Below, piece after piece: positions 7,360 to 15,274 of a stretch of DNA of 64,000 bases. How positions within the stretch are numbered: position 1 is the first letter of the stretch; the number at the start of each line of letters is the position of its first letter. The notes under the pieces are model-generated. The model was not told where the DNA came from, did not search any database, and was given only the letters and a program-made list of their open reading frames with translations. Both the position numbers and the translations under genes were made by a program. The stretch is from Phocaeicola abscessus CCUG 55929 (lineage in GTDB: Bacteria; Bacteroidota; Bacteroidia; Bacteroidales; Bacteroidaceae). Location: assembly GCF_000312445.1 (NCBI RefSeq), contig NZ_HE997182.1, positions 842,841 to 906,840 of the forward strand, read 5' to 3'.

Positions 7360-8307
7360 ATGGCAAAAATTTATCGAAACCTGACCGAATTGATTGGGCA
7401 TACACCGCTTATCGAGTTTCGGAATATCGAAAAGCAAGAAGATTTAAAAGCAAAGTTAATCGCTAAAGTTGAAGCTTTTAATCCTGGTAGTAGCGTGAAA
7501 GACCGCATTGCATTGGCAATGGTCGAAGATGCGGAACAAAAGGGCTTTCTAAAGCCCGGTGCGACCATCATCGAACCTACCAGTGGAAATACGGGCATCG
7601 GACTGGCTTGGGTCTCGTCAGTAAAGGGATACGAACTCCTATTAACCATGCCAGACACCATGAGCGTAGAACGCCAGAACTTATTAAAAGCCTTAGGTGC
7701 CACCTTAGTCCTTACACCGGGAAGCGAAGGTATGAAAGGAGCTATCCGCAGAGCAAACGAACTACAGGGAGAGATCGAGGGATCCGTCATGCTACAACAG
7801 TTTGAAAATCCCGCCAATCCTGCCATACATGCCCGAACCACCGCTGAAGAGATTTGGCAAGACACGGATGGAGCGGTAGATGTTTTCGTAGCAGGCGTCG
7901 GTACCGGTGGTACACTGTGCGGAACGGCAGCAGGTTTGAAGAAATATAAACCGACCATACGGGCGGTAGCCGTCGAGCCGGAAGGTTCACCCGTCTTGTC
8001 GGGAGGACAGGCCGGACCTCATCAGATTCAAGGTATCGGTGCGGGCTTTGTCCCTAAGAACTTCCGTGCGGAGCTGGTCGACCAAATCATTCGTGTAACC
8101 GATAACGACGCCATACGTACTGCTCGTTCCTTGGCCCGAAGAGAAGGACTCTTGGCGGGCATTTCCTCCGGAGCCTCCGTCTATGCGGCCATTCAATTAG
8201 CAAAGCGAGAAGAAAATGCGGGAAAGACGATCGTAGCCCTTCTCCCCGATACTGGTGAACGCTACTTATCGACAGCCTTATACGCTTTCGAGAAGGATCC
8301 TCTATAA
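7360..8307 (+). CDS. cysK: Cysteine synthase A (O-acetylserine sulfhydrylase)
   Basis: A 315-residue fold-type II PLP enzyme that makes L-cysteine from O-acetylserine and sulfide in the cytosol. The PLP lysine is Lys47 in [12 protein letters not shown]. The substrate-binding loop TSGNTG is at 74-79, and the phosphate-binding GTGGT loop lies in [12 protein letters not shown]. The C-terminal [12 protein letters not shown] is the CysK/CysM hallmark. The length is normal for CysK. It has its own -7 box and is followed by metY in the same direction, so sulfide can be fixed into cysteine here or into homocysteine by the next gene's product. Confidence 0.96.
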   Translation: MAKIYRNLTELIGHTPLIEFRNIEKQEDLKAKLIAKVEAFNPGSSVKDRIALAMVEDAEQKGFLKPGATIIEPTSGNTGIGLAWVSSVKGYELLLTMPDTMSVERQNLLKALGATLVLTPGSEGMKGAIRRANELQGEIEGSVMLQQFENPANPAIHARTTAEEIWQDTDGAVDVFVAGVGTGGTLCGTAAGLKKYKPTIRAVAVEPEGSPVLSGGQAGPHQIQGIGAGFVPKNFRAELVDQIIRVTDNDAIRTARSLARREGLLAGISSGASVYAAIQLAKREENAGKTIVALLPDTGERYLSTALYAFEKDPL

Positions 8308-8387
8308 TTATAATACCGTTCACTATGCATCGTTCCTTCCCGAACGGCATTCATGAGAAGAGAAGGAGCAAAACAAAAGATTATGAT

Positions 8388-8395
8388 TAACTTTG
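8388..8395 (+). promoter_or_regulatory. -7 box for metY
   Basis: TAACTTTG, 38 bp before the ATG at 8434. It lies inside a possible 27-residue N-terminal extension and therefore argues against that longer start. Confidence 0.55.
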
Positions 8396-8433
8396 CGAAG
8401 TTTTTAAGTACGAATCATTCACGCTTTAAAGAT

Positions 8434-9723
8434 ATGACGACAACGAAATTCAAACCAGGCACCATCTGCGTACAAGCCGGCTGGAAGCCTAAGAAGGGGG
8501 AACCTCGCATCCTTCCGATCTATCAAAGTACGACTTTTAAATATGACAACAGCGAACAAATGGCCCGATTGTTCGATTTAAAAGAGGAAGGGTATTTTTA
8601 CTCTCGTCTTCAGAATCCGACAAATGATAGTGTCGCCTCCAAGATCGCAGCGTTGGAAGGGGGTATCGGCGCCATGTTGACATCTTCCGGTCAGGCGGCT
8701 AACTTTTATGCCGTGTTCAATATCTGTGAAGCCGGCGATCACTTCGTGTGCGCTTCTGCTGTTTACGGGGGGACATTCAACTTGTTCAGCGTTACGCTGA
8801 AAAAATTAGGCATCGACTGTACATTTATCGATGCCGACGCTTCGGATGAGGAAATAGATAAAGTTTTCAGACCGAACACCAAGGCCCTGTTCGGAGAAAC
8901 CTTGTCCAATCCCGGCATGGCTGTGCTCGATATAGAGAAATTCGCACGTATCGCTCACAGACATGGAGTGCCATTGATCGTCGACAACACCTTTGCCACT
9001 CCTATCAACTGTCGCCCGTTCGAGTGGGGAGCCGATATCGTTACCCATTCTACTACCAAATACATGGATGGCCACGCGTCGGCCGTGGGGGGCGCTATCG
9101 TCGACAGCGGTCATTTCGATTGGGATGCGCATGCTGATCAATTCCCCGGTTTGACACGGCCGGATGAATCGTATCACGGGTTGACTTATACCCGTGCTTT
9201 CGGGAAGATGGCTTATATTACCAAGGCTACTTCGCAATTGATGCGCGACCTAGGCTCCATTCCCTCGCCGCAAAACTCTTTCTATCTGAATATCGGATTG
9301 GAGACGTTGCACCTTCGTATGCCTCGCCATTGCGAGAACGCCCAAAAGGTAGCCGAATGGTTAAAAGTTCACCCGTCGGTCAAATGGGTTCATTATCCCG
9401 GTTTAAAAGAGGACAAGTATTATCAGCTTGCTCAAAAATACATGCCGCAGGGCTCTTGCGGAGTCATCGCTTTCGCACTGAAAGGAAATCGTGAAGACGC
9501 GATAAAATTCATGGACGCGCTTCAGATGATTTGCATTGTGACTCACGTGGCCGATGCACGCACCTGCGTGCTCCATCCGGCAAGTCATACTCATCGCCAA
9601 TTAAGCGACGAACAGTTAGGAGAAGCTGGTGTGGCTCCCGACTTAATTCGTTTATCCGTCGGTATCGAAGATGCGGAAGACATCCTTGCCGATTTGAGTC
9701 AAGCAATAAATAGCATTAGGTAA
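8434..9723 (+). CDS. metY: O-acetylhomoserine sulfhydrylase (MetY-like)
   Basis: A 429-residue Cys/Met-metabolism PLP enzyme (cystathionine gamma-synthase family). It most likely joins O-acetylhomoserine and sulfide to give homocysteine for methionine synthesis. The N-terminal TICVQAGWKP and YQSTTFKY, the SSGQAA loop and VDNTFATP are present. The PLP lysine lies in HSTTKYMDGHASAVGG, and the C-terminal LIRLSVGIED is typical. The length of about 430 residues fits MetY rather than the roughly 385-residue MetB/MetC. The start at 8434 (MTTTKFKPG) is preferred because a promoter box lies just upstream of it. Direct sulfhydrylation pairs naturally with the cysK gene before it. Confidence 0.92.
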   Translation: MTTTKFKPGTICVQAGWKPKKGEPRILPIYQSTTFKYDNSEQMARLFDLKEEGYFYSRLQNPTNDSVASKIAALEGGIGAMLTSSGQAANFYAVFNICEAGDHFVCASAVYGGTFNLFSVTLKKLGIDCTFIDADASDEEIDKVFRPNTKALFGETLSNPGMAVLDIEKFARIAHRHGVPLIVDNTFATPINCRPFEWGADIVTHSTTKYMDGHASAVGGAIVDSGHFDWDAHADQFPGLTRPDESYHGLTYTRAFGKMAYITKATSQLMRDLGSIPSPQNSFYLNIGLETLHLRMPRHCENAQKVAEWLKVHPSVKWVHYPGLKEDKYYQLAQKYMPQGSCGVIAFALKGNREDAIKFMDALQMICIVTHVADARTCVLHPASHTHRQLSDEQLGEAGVAPDLIRLSVGIEDAEDILADLSQAINSIR

Positions 9724-9753
9724 GATCCTGCCATATATCATAAAGCTATAAGT

Positions 9754-10626
9754 ATGAAAAGAGAATTAGGGTTAGGGCTGATTGGGATTCTTTTACCAAT
9801 ACTGGTCGCTTGTAGCAGTGTGCCTATTACAGGAAGGAAGCAATTACTTCTTGTTTCGGATCAAGACGTCCTTTCATCCAGTTTGACCGAATATGCCAGT
9901 TACATGAAGAAAGCCAAGCTATCTGCCAATACCGCAGAAAAAGCGATGGTAGTTAGGGTAGGCCAGAATATCGCTGCCGCTACGGAACAATATTTAAGAA
10001 ACAACGGTATGTCGAGTGAAATCAATAATTTTTCGTGGGAATTCAATCTGGTAAACAGTTCTGAGGTCAATGCTTTCTGTATGCCCGGTGGGAAAATTGT
10101 CGTCTATGACGGTTTGTTGAAGTTAGTAAATTCCGATGACGACTTGGCAGTAGTAATAGGACATGAGGTGGCACACGCTGTGGCTAAACACAGTAACGAA
10201 CGCATGAGTCAACAAGTAATGGCACAGTATGGCTCTCAGTTATTGGGAGGGGTATTGAGCGGACAGTCGGCGGCGATACGACAATTAAGCAGTGCCGTAT
10301 ATGGACTCGGGGCACAATACGGAGTAATGTTGCCCTTTTCTCGGAAGCACGAATCGGAAGCTGATTATATGGGATTGATTCTTATGACAATGGCGGGGTA
10401 CAATCCCCACGCAGCTGTCACATTCTGGGAGAAAATGTCGATGAACGGACAAACTGCCGTTCCCGAATTCATGAGTTCACATCCCAGCGATGCTACCCGT
10501 ATCAGCAACATTAAAAAACATCTTGCGGACGTTCAGAAGTATCGCCCTGCAACGCGTCCGACATCGACAAAAACCACCGCGACCAGGAAGACTATGGCGA
10601 AATCTGTAGCGACGAAGAAAAAGTAG
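9754..10626 (+). CDS. M48 family zinc metallopeptidase lipoprotein
   Basis: A 290-residue secreted lipoprotein. The signal peptide ends in a lipobox (ILVAC), with Cys20 as the lipid-modified residue, so it should be anchored in the envelope facing the periplasm. The HEXXH zinc site is HEVAH at 137-141, and the third ligand is the Glu in HESEADYMG. The closing SSHPSDATRI is typical of BepA/LoiP-like M48B peptidases, which act in outer membrane protein quality control; that role is inferred. The C-terminal tail is Thr/Lys-rich and probably disordered. It starts 30 bp after metY with no obvious promoter, so it may be read through from it. Confidence 0.9.
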   Translation: MKRELGLGLIGILLPILVACSSVPITGRKQLLLVSDQDVLSSSLTEYASYMKKAKLSANTAEKAMVVRVGQNIAAATEQYLRNNGMSSEINNFSWEFNLVNSSEVNAFCMPGGKIVVYDGLLKLVNSDDDLAVVIGHEVAHAVAKHSNERMSQQVMAQYGSQLLGGVLSGQSAAIRQLSSAVYGLGAQYGVMLPFSRKHESEADYMGLILMTMAGYNPHAAVTFWEKMSMNGQTAVPEFMSSHPSDATRISNIKKHLADVQKYRPATRPTSTKTTATRKTMAKSVATKKK

Positions 10627-10710
10627 TTTTCTTCGTCAATTCGGATTCGCAGCCCATCGACAAAAGACAAGCGTCTCTGCTTGAGCATTCTTCCATGACG
10701 CTGGGGGAAG

Positions 10711-11344
10711 CTATCTCTTTCGGAGAGGGAGCGAGAATTTGTGAACGTCGCTCATCGCTCCATTATTTTCCGTTGTATAAAGACGAAATCGAGTTACCTC
10801 GTCTTTTAAACGTTTATCAGCACGAATCGTTACCACATATCGAACCTGATCCCCTTTCGGCAGATAAGAAATCTGTTTACGAGGAGAGAAAGTCAGATGT
10901 TTGTTTTCATTCAATTCTTTTATGATGGGAATGATGTTATAAGAAGGGGAATTGCCTGCATTTATTATATCGAAGACCAATTTTGCAGATTCGTCAGCCT
11001 CTATGGTTGCGGTTATCATCGATAAAACGGATATTGCAGATATCTACGTTAGAGACATTCTTGACATGGCCTTGACTGTCTGAACAAATATCCTTGTCAT
11101 AGCATTCGCTATTTTCTGACTTTGGTGTGGTTATGACATTGCTTATGGCTGCACCGGCAATAGTGCCTATCAACGCGCCGAATTGGGATCCGTGCCAGCC
11201 GTCAGCATGATCTCCGATAATCGATCCTATCACTCCGGCGATAGACACGCCGGCAGAAACAGCGGCCGGACTGCTAGACATAGCCTGATAACATGAGGAG
11301 AAAAACAAAATCGATACGAATAAGGATATAATTATCTTTTTCAT
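10711..11344 (-). pseudogene. Glycine-zipper lipoprotein gene split by a frameshift
   Basis: Two overlapping frames together make one protein. The first (10994-11344, 116 residues) starts with a lipoprotein signal (lipobox FSSC). It has a Gly/Ala/Ile-rich glycine-zipper segment around residues 28-70 and ends in NIRFIDDNRNHRG. The second (10711-11019, 102 residues) continues as IEADESAKLVFDIINAGN, and a beta-rich domain ends in FSLPLRKR. The join FIDDNRNH plus IEADES reproduces the FxDxNxNxxIEAGE pattern of a family of Bacteroidales surface lipoproteins as I remember it. A 1-nt shift between about 10990 and 11025 therefore looks like a break, or a sequencing error, rather than two genes. The C-terminal domain resembles CARDB-like beta sandwiches. 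Function is unknown. Confidence 0.7.
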
Positions 11345-11474
11345 ATTTTTTCTTTTCGAATTCCGCAGTAAAAATAACTTTTCCTTGTTAATCTAAGCCT
11401 TTTCTCTCGTTAAAGTTTCATATAAAAGCGATGATAAAGAACGAAAAAGGATAAGCAGGCTTTTGTTATTTACT

Positions 11475-11482
11475 TATTTTTG
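11475..11482 (+). promoter_or_regulatory. -7 box for the MutS-like gene
   Basis: TATTTTTG. Transcription would start near 11489, which excludes the TTG start at 11463 and points to GTG at 11517. Confidence 0.5.
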
Positions 11483-11516
11483 TAACTTCGCCGTCGAAAT
11501 ACATAAAATAACCTGT

Positions 11517-13322
11517 GTGCAATTAGAACAACGATATCGAAACCGCATCCATGAGGCCACGATTCGGTTAAACAGAATCAAGAAACGGATGCTGCAAGTC
11601 AGCATTTTCAGGGTACTCCTGTTCGTGTCCGGCGTAGCAGGCGTTATCTGCTTTTATCATTACGAGATGGGTGTCATTTCGGTCATCGTAGGTATCACCT
11701 TCATTCCTTTTCTGCTATTAGTCAAATATCACACCGAATTATTCAGTCGAAAGGAATGGACGGAAACCCTTATTCGGGTAAATGAAGATGAAATCTCGGC
11801 TCTGCATAATGATTATATGCCTTTCGATAAGGGGGAAGAATTCGTGGATTCTGCCCATCGCTACACCTTGGATTTGGATATCTTCGGGAATCATTCTTTG
11901 TTCCAGGCTGTGAATCGAACTTGTACGTCATTCGGGAAAAACGTCTTAGCAAATTGGTTACAGCATCACTCGGAGGATAAGGACGAGATCGTATCCCGGC
12001 AGGAAACCGTCAGCGAATTGAGCCAACTGACCGATTTTCGTGAGAAGTTCCGTATTACGGGCTTATTGTACAAAGGCGAGGGTGGCGATAAAGACGAAAT
12101 CCAGCGCTGGGCGGAAGCACCTGCTCGTTTTTCCGCGAAGAGATGGGTGAAGCCTTTGATTCGCTTGGTTCCCATGACGAACGTTATCCTGTTCGGTCTC
12201 GGTCTGCTTCATCTCATCTCATTCAATTGGTTCGGGTTAGGTTTCGTCTGTTTCGTCATATTCAGCATGGGGTTGGTAAAATCCGTCACACTGTTCCAAT
12301 CCGACTTCGATAAGCGGTTCAAAATCCTTTCTACCTATGCGAAATTGATTCGACTGATCGATCGGCAGCAGACGAAAGCTTCACTGTTGACTCGGCTGAA
12401 ATCCGAATTCCATTGTCAGGACGGGAAAAGCACTTCTGAAGCATTGAAGATTCTGGAAACAGAACTGAACCGCCTGGATTTGCGGAACAATCTGCTCCTC
12501 TATATCATCTTGGAAGGATTATGTTTCTGGCAACTTCGACAAGTCATCAGGATCGAAGAATGGCAACGACAATACGGAAAATCGTTGATTCGATGGTTAG
12601 ATGCATTGGGCGAGGTAGACGCACTTTGCTCCTTGGGTAACTTCGCCTATAATCATCCTGACTACCGTTATGCTATCATCGTCGACAAACCTTTCGTCTT
12701 TAAAGCAAAGGATCTGGGACATCCACTGATGTCGAACGGGCAGTGCATAACCAACGATGTAGATGTGCCGTCGCGCCCTTACTTTCTCATTATCACGGGA
12801 GCAAACATGGCTGGAAAAAGCACCTACCTCCGAACTATCGGGATTAATTACATATTGGCCTGTACGGGTGCTCCGTGCTATGGCACGTCTTTGGAAATAT
12901 TTCCCGCCAAATTGATCACCAGTCTGCGCACTACTGACTCATTGGATAAACACGAATCTTATTTTTTCGCCGAATTAAAACGATTGAAAGAGATTATCGA
13001 CCGGCTCAACAGGGGCGAAATACTCTTTATCATATTGGACGAAATATTAAAGGGGACGAACTCGTTGGACAAGCAAAAGGGATCTTTCGCCCTGATTCGA
13101 CAATTCATGAATCTCCGAGCCAACGGCATTATCGCTACGCATGATCTCCTCTTAGGCCAGTTGATCGATTCGTTTCCCGACACCATCCGCAACAATTGTT
13201 TCGAAGCAGATATAACCGCCGGTGAATTGACGTTCTCGTACCGACTGCGGCCGGGTATCGCCCAAAATATGAATGCATGCTTTTTAATGAAGAAAATGGG
13301 GATTCGGATGGAGGATATTTGA
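11517..13322 (+). CDS. Membrane-associated MutS-like ATPase
   Basis: A protein of about 601 residues with the C-terminal ATPase of the MutS superfamily. The P-loop is in TGANMAGKSTYLRTIG, the Walker B region is ILFIILDEILKGTNS, and the ATHD switch His is present. It lacks the mismatch-recognition domain (no FxE motif) and the Smr domain of MutS2. Instead the N-terminal part carries two hydrophobic helices (about residues 30-75) and a second pair near residues 220-260, suggesting a membrane-tethered protein. Such proteins are common in Bacteroidota and usually labelled MutS, but a role in mismatch repair is unproven. Start GTG 11517 is chosen from the -7 box; ATG 11589 is an alternative. Confidence 0.82.
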   Translation: MQLEQRYRNRIHEATIRLNRIKKRMLQVSIFRVLLFVSGVAGVICFYHYEMGVISVIVGITFIPFLLLVKYHTELFSRKEWTETLIRVNEDEISALHNDYMPFDKGEEFVDSAHRYTLDLDIFGNHSLFQAVNRTCTSFGKNVLANWLQHHSEDKDEIVSRQETVSELSQLTDFREKFRITGLLYKGEGGDKDEIQRWAEAPARFSAKRWVKPLIRLVPMTNVILFGLGLLHLISFNWFGLGFVCFVIFSMGLVKSVTLFQSDFDKRFKILSTYAKLIRLIDRQQTKASLLTRLKSEFHCQDGKSTSEALKILETELNRLDLRNNLLLYIILEGLCFWQLRQVIRIEEWQRQYGKSLIRWLDALGEVDALCSLGNFAYNHPDYRYAIIVDKPFVFKAKDLGHPLMSNGQCITNDVDVPSRPYFLIITGANMAGKSTYLRTIGINYILACTGAPCYGTSLEIFPAKLITSLRTTDSLDKHESYFFAELKRLKEIIDRLNRGEILFIILDEILKGTNSLDKQKGSFALIRQFMNLRANGIIATHDLLLGQLIDSFPDTIRNNCFEADITAGELTFSYRLRPGIAQNMNACFLMKKMGIRMEDI

Positions 13323-13330
13323 AAAATCCA

Positions 13331-13338
13331 TATCTTTG
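13331..13338 (+). promoter_or_regulatory. -7 box for alkaline phosphatase
   Basis: TATCTTTG, 41 bp before the ATG at 13380. Confidence 0.6.
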
Positions 13339-13379
13339 TCCACCCTGAAGAGAAAAATCTTATATAAAATCATATCATA

Positions 13380-14783
13380 ATGAAAAAGCTTTTGTTATTA
13401 ATTTCGTTCTTTTTGTTCTCACTTTGCATCCAAGCTCAGGAAGCGAAGTATGTGTTTTATTTCATCGGCGACGGAATGGGCGTGAATCAAGTTCTCGGTA
13501 CGGAATACTATTTGTCCGCCGCTAAGGGAGAATTGGGTGTTACACCCCTCCTCTTCGCTTCGTTCCCTTATGCCACGACCGCCGCTACATGGTCGGCTGA
13601 CAGCGATGTCACCGACTCGGCTGCTTCGGGAACGGCGTTAGCGTCAGGAAATAAAACGTCGAACGGCACCTTGGGATTGTTGAAAGACTGGAAGACCAGC
13701 GTCAACAGCATAGCCGTCTGGGCTAAAGAGAGCGGGAAGCGCGTGGGCATCAGTACGAGCGTCAGTATCGACCATGCTACTCCCGCCGCCTTCTACGCGC
13801 ACGTCCCCAAGAGAGGGATGTATTATGAAATCGGTTGTCAGCTTCCCCAATCGGGTTTCGACTTCTTTGGAGGGGCTGGCTTCTTGAAACCGGTAAAGAA
13901 AGACGATCCAAACGCTCCCAATGTGTACGATTTGTGTTCTAAGGCAGGGTATACCGTAGCTCGTGGTTATAAGGATTATCAAAAGAAATCGAAAAAGGCG
14001 GACAAACTGATTCTGTTTCAGAAAGAAGGAAAGGAAAATAGCAATCTCCCTTACGCTATCGACCGTGAAAAAGACGATCTTACTTTGACGGACATTACCC
14101 GTGCCGGTATCCACTTCCTGATGAAAGAACCCGACAAAGGTTTCTTCTTCATGGTCGAAGGCGGACAAATCGATTGGGCTTGCCATAGCAACGACCCTGG
14201 AGCTTGGGTGAACGAAGTGATCGATATGGACAATGCCATTAAGGTGGCTTATGAATTCTATCAACAGCATCCGGACGAAACTCTGATTGTGATCTCCGCC
14301 GACCATGAAACAGGCGGTTTAGTGCTTACCCGAGGAGGCTATAAGCTGAACGTCGGCGCGTTGAAGTATCAAAAGGTCAGCGAGAACAAATTCACGCAAC
14401 TCTTGAGCAGACTGCGCAAGAAATACGCTGATAACATACCGTGGAACGTTATGAAACAGACTATTGCGGACTATTGGGGATTCTACGAGGGGCTGGCTCT
14501 GACGGAAGCCCAAGAAAAACTGATTCGGGAAACATACGAAAAGACGTTGAATGGACAGACTCCCGAGATGGTAAAAAGCGAATATAAAAGCGATGAACCG
14601 ATGTCGGGAGTGCTGAAAAATATCATGAACGAGATCGCCATGGTCAGTTGGGTTACGCGCGATCACTCCGCCGGATTCGTCCCCGTCTATGCCGTGGGAG
14701 CGGGCGCCGAACGTTTTGCAGCCAAGACCGACAATGCACAACTTCCATTGAAAATAGCAGAAGCTGCGGGCTATAAGCATTGA
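13380..14783 (+). CDS. Alkaline phosphatase, secreted
   Basis: A 467-residue periplasmic phosphomonoesterase of the PhoA superfamily. A signal peptide (about 1-20, ending in CIQAQ) is followed by the metal-binding FIGDGMG with Asp31. The nucleophile Ser80 sits in VTDSAASGTA, and later metal ligands are found in GGQIDWACHSND, SADHETGG and TRDHSAG. The order and spacing match bacterial alkaline phosphatases that use two zinc ions and one magnesium ion to release phosphate. It is a single gene with its own promoter and a likely terminator. No PHO-box-like repeat is evident, so regulation by phosphate cannot be read. Confidence 0.93.
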   Translation: MKKLLLLISFFLFSLCIQAQEAKYVFYFIGDGMGVNQVLGTEYYLSAAKGELGVTPLLFASFPYATTAATWSADSDVTDSAASGTALASGNKTSNGTLGLLKDWKTSVNSIAVWAKESGKRVGISTSVSIDHATPAAFYAHVPKRGMYYEIGCQLPQSGFDFFGGAGFLKPVKKDDPNAPNVYDLCSKAGYTVARGYKDYQKKSKKADKLILFQKEGKENSNLPYAIDREKDDLTLTDITRAGIHFLMKEPDKGFFFMVEGGQIDWACHSNDPGAWVNEVIDMDNAIKVAYEFYQQHPDETLIVISADHETGGLVLTRGGYKLNVGALKYQKVSENKFTQLLSRLRKKYADNIPWNVMKQTIADYWGFYEGLALTEAQEKLIRETYEKTLNGQTPEMVKSEYKSDEPMSGVLKNIMNEIAMVSWVTRDHSAGFVPVYAVGAGAERFAAKTDNAQLPLKIAEAAGYKH

Positions 14784-14812
14784 TCTGGTTGGTATTGTAT
14801 AAAAGTAGACTG

Positions 14813-14838
14813 CCCGGCAAACGACGGGTGCTTTTCAT
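14813..14838 (+). terminator. Possible intrinsic terminator after alkaline phosphatase
   Basis: A stem TGCCCG/CGGGTG (two G-U pairs) with an 8-nt loop, then a C-T4 tail, 30 bp after the stop. Confidence 0.4.
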
Positions 14839-15129
14839 GTGCTCCAGATTTGCTATCGCAAGCGATGCTTGAAGGGATCCACAATCTCGACAACTATTGT
14901 GAAGGCTATGGCTGGATTAACAAGTAGAGAAAGAGATATTTGAGTATCGCGAATACTCCCACAAACGCCGAAAGTAAATATCATCGATATGGGAGAAATA
15001 ACAAATATCGATCGAATAAAGATTATAGCGACAGGGACGTTCCATATAGAATAAACATTCAAGATAGAAGTGCAATTTCTTATCGTGTGTTTGTAAGAGA
15101 GGAATAGAAACAACCGGCAATACAAAAAA
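14839..15129 (+). other. Gene-free stretch, possible truncated gene tail
   Basis: No complete gene is visible. One short frame, 14855-14929, reads LSQAMLEGIHNLDNYCEGYG then WINK and a TAG stop. It looks like the C-terminus of a real protein whose body has been lost, but it is too short to assign. It lies between the phosphatase and a truncated IS30 gene, consistent with a deletion or insertion scar. Confidence 0.3.
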
Positions 15130-15147
15130 GGGAGACCGCCGTCTCCC
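15130..15147 (-). terminator. Hairpin at the IS30 remnant's left side
   Basis: GGGAGAC, a CGCC loop, then GTCTCCC. On the minus strand it is followed by T6, so it can act as a terminator for transcription coming from the right. Insertion sequences often carry such barriers near their ends. Confidence 0.5.
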
Positions 15148-15157
15148 AAGGATTAAT

Positions 15158-15165
15158 TACTTTTG
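15158..15165 (+). promoter_or_regulatory. -7 box in front of the IS30 remnant
   Basis: TACTTTTG, only 8 bp before the ATG at 15173, so a transcript would be nearly leaderless. It could now drive the broken protease gene downstream. Confidence 0.45.
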
Positions 15166-15172
15166 TATTGTT

Positions 15173-15262
15173 ATGTACAAGCATTTAACCCGTGAGCAAA
15201 GGTATGCAATCTACCTGGGAAAACAAAAGAAACTGACCAATAAGGCAATTGCTCGGCTGATA
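15173..15262 (+). mobile_element. N-terminal fragment of an IS30-family transposase
   Basis: The first 30 codons read MYKHLTREQRYAIYLGKQKK then LTNKAIARLI. This is the classic IS30 N-terminus (HLTxEQRYxI...G.s..eIA..I) just before the helix-turn-helix. It stops where the serine/arginine-rich DNA-binding part should begin and runs in frame into the signal peptide of the next gene. No catalytic DDE domain or right end is nearby, so this is a dead remnant. Confidence 0.75.
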
Positions 15263-15274
15263 AAAGAGATCCTT

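Noticed and set aside
8353-8433. 27-residue N-terminal extension of MetY
   Set aside because: The promoter box at 8388-8395 lies inside it, and family members start near TTTKFKPGT.
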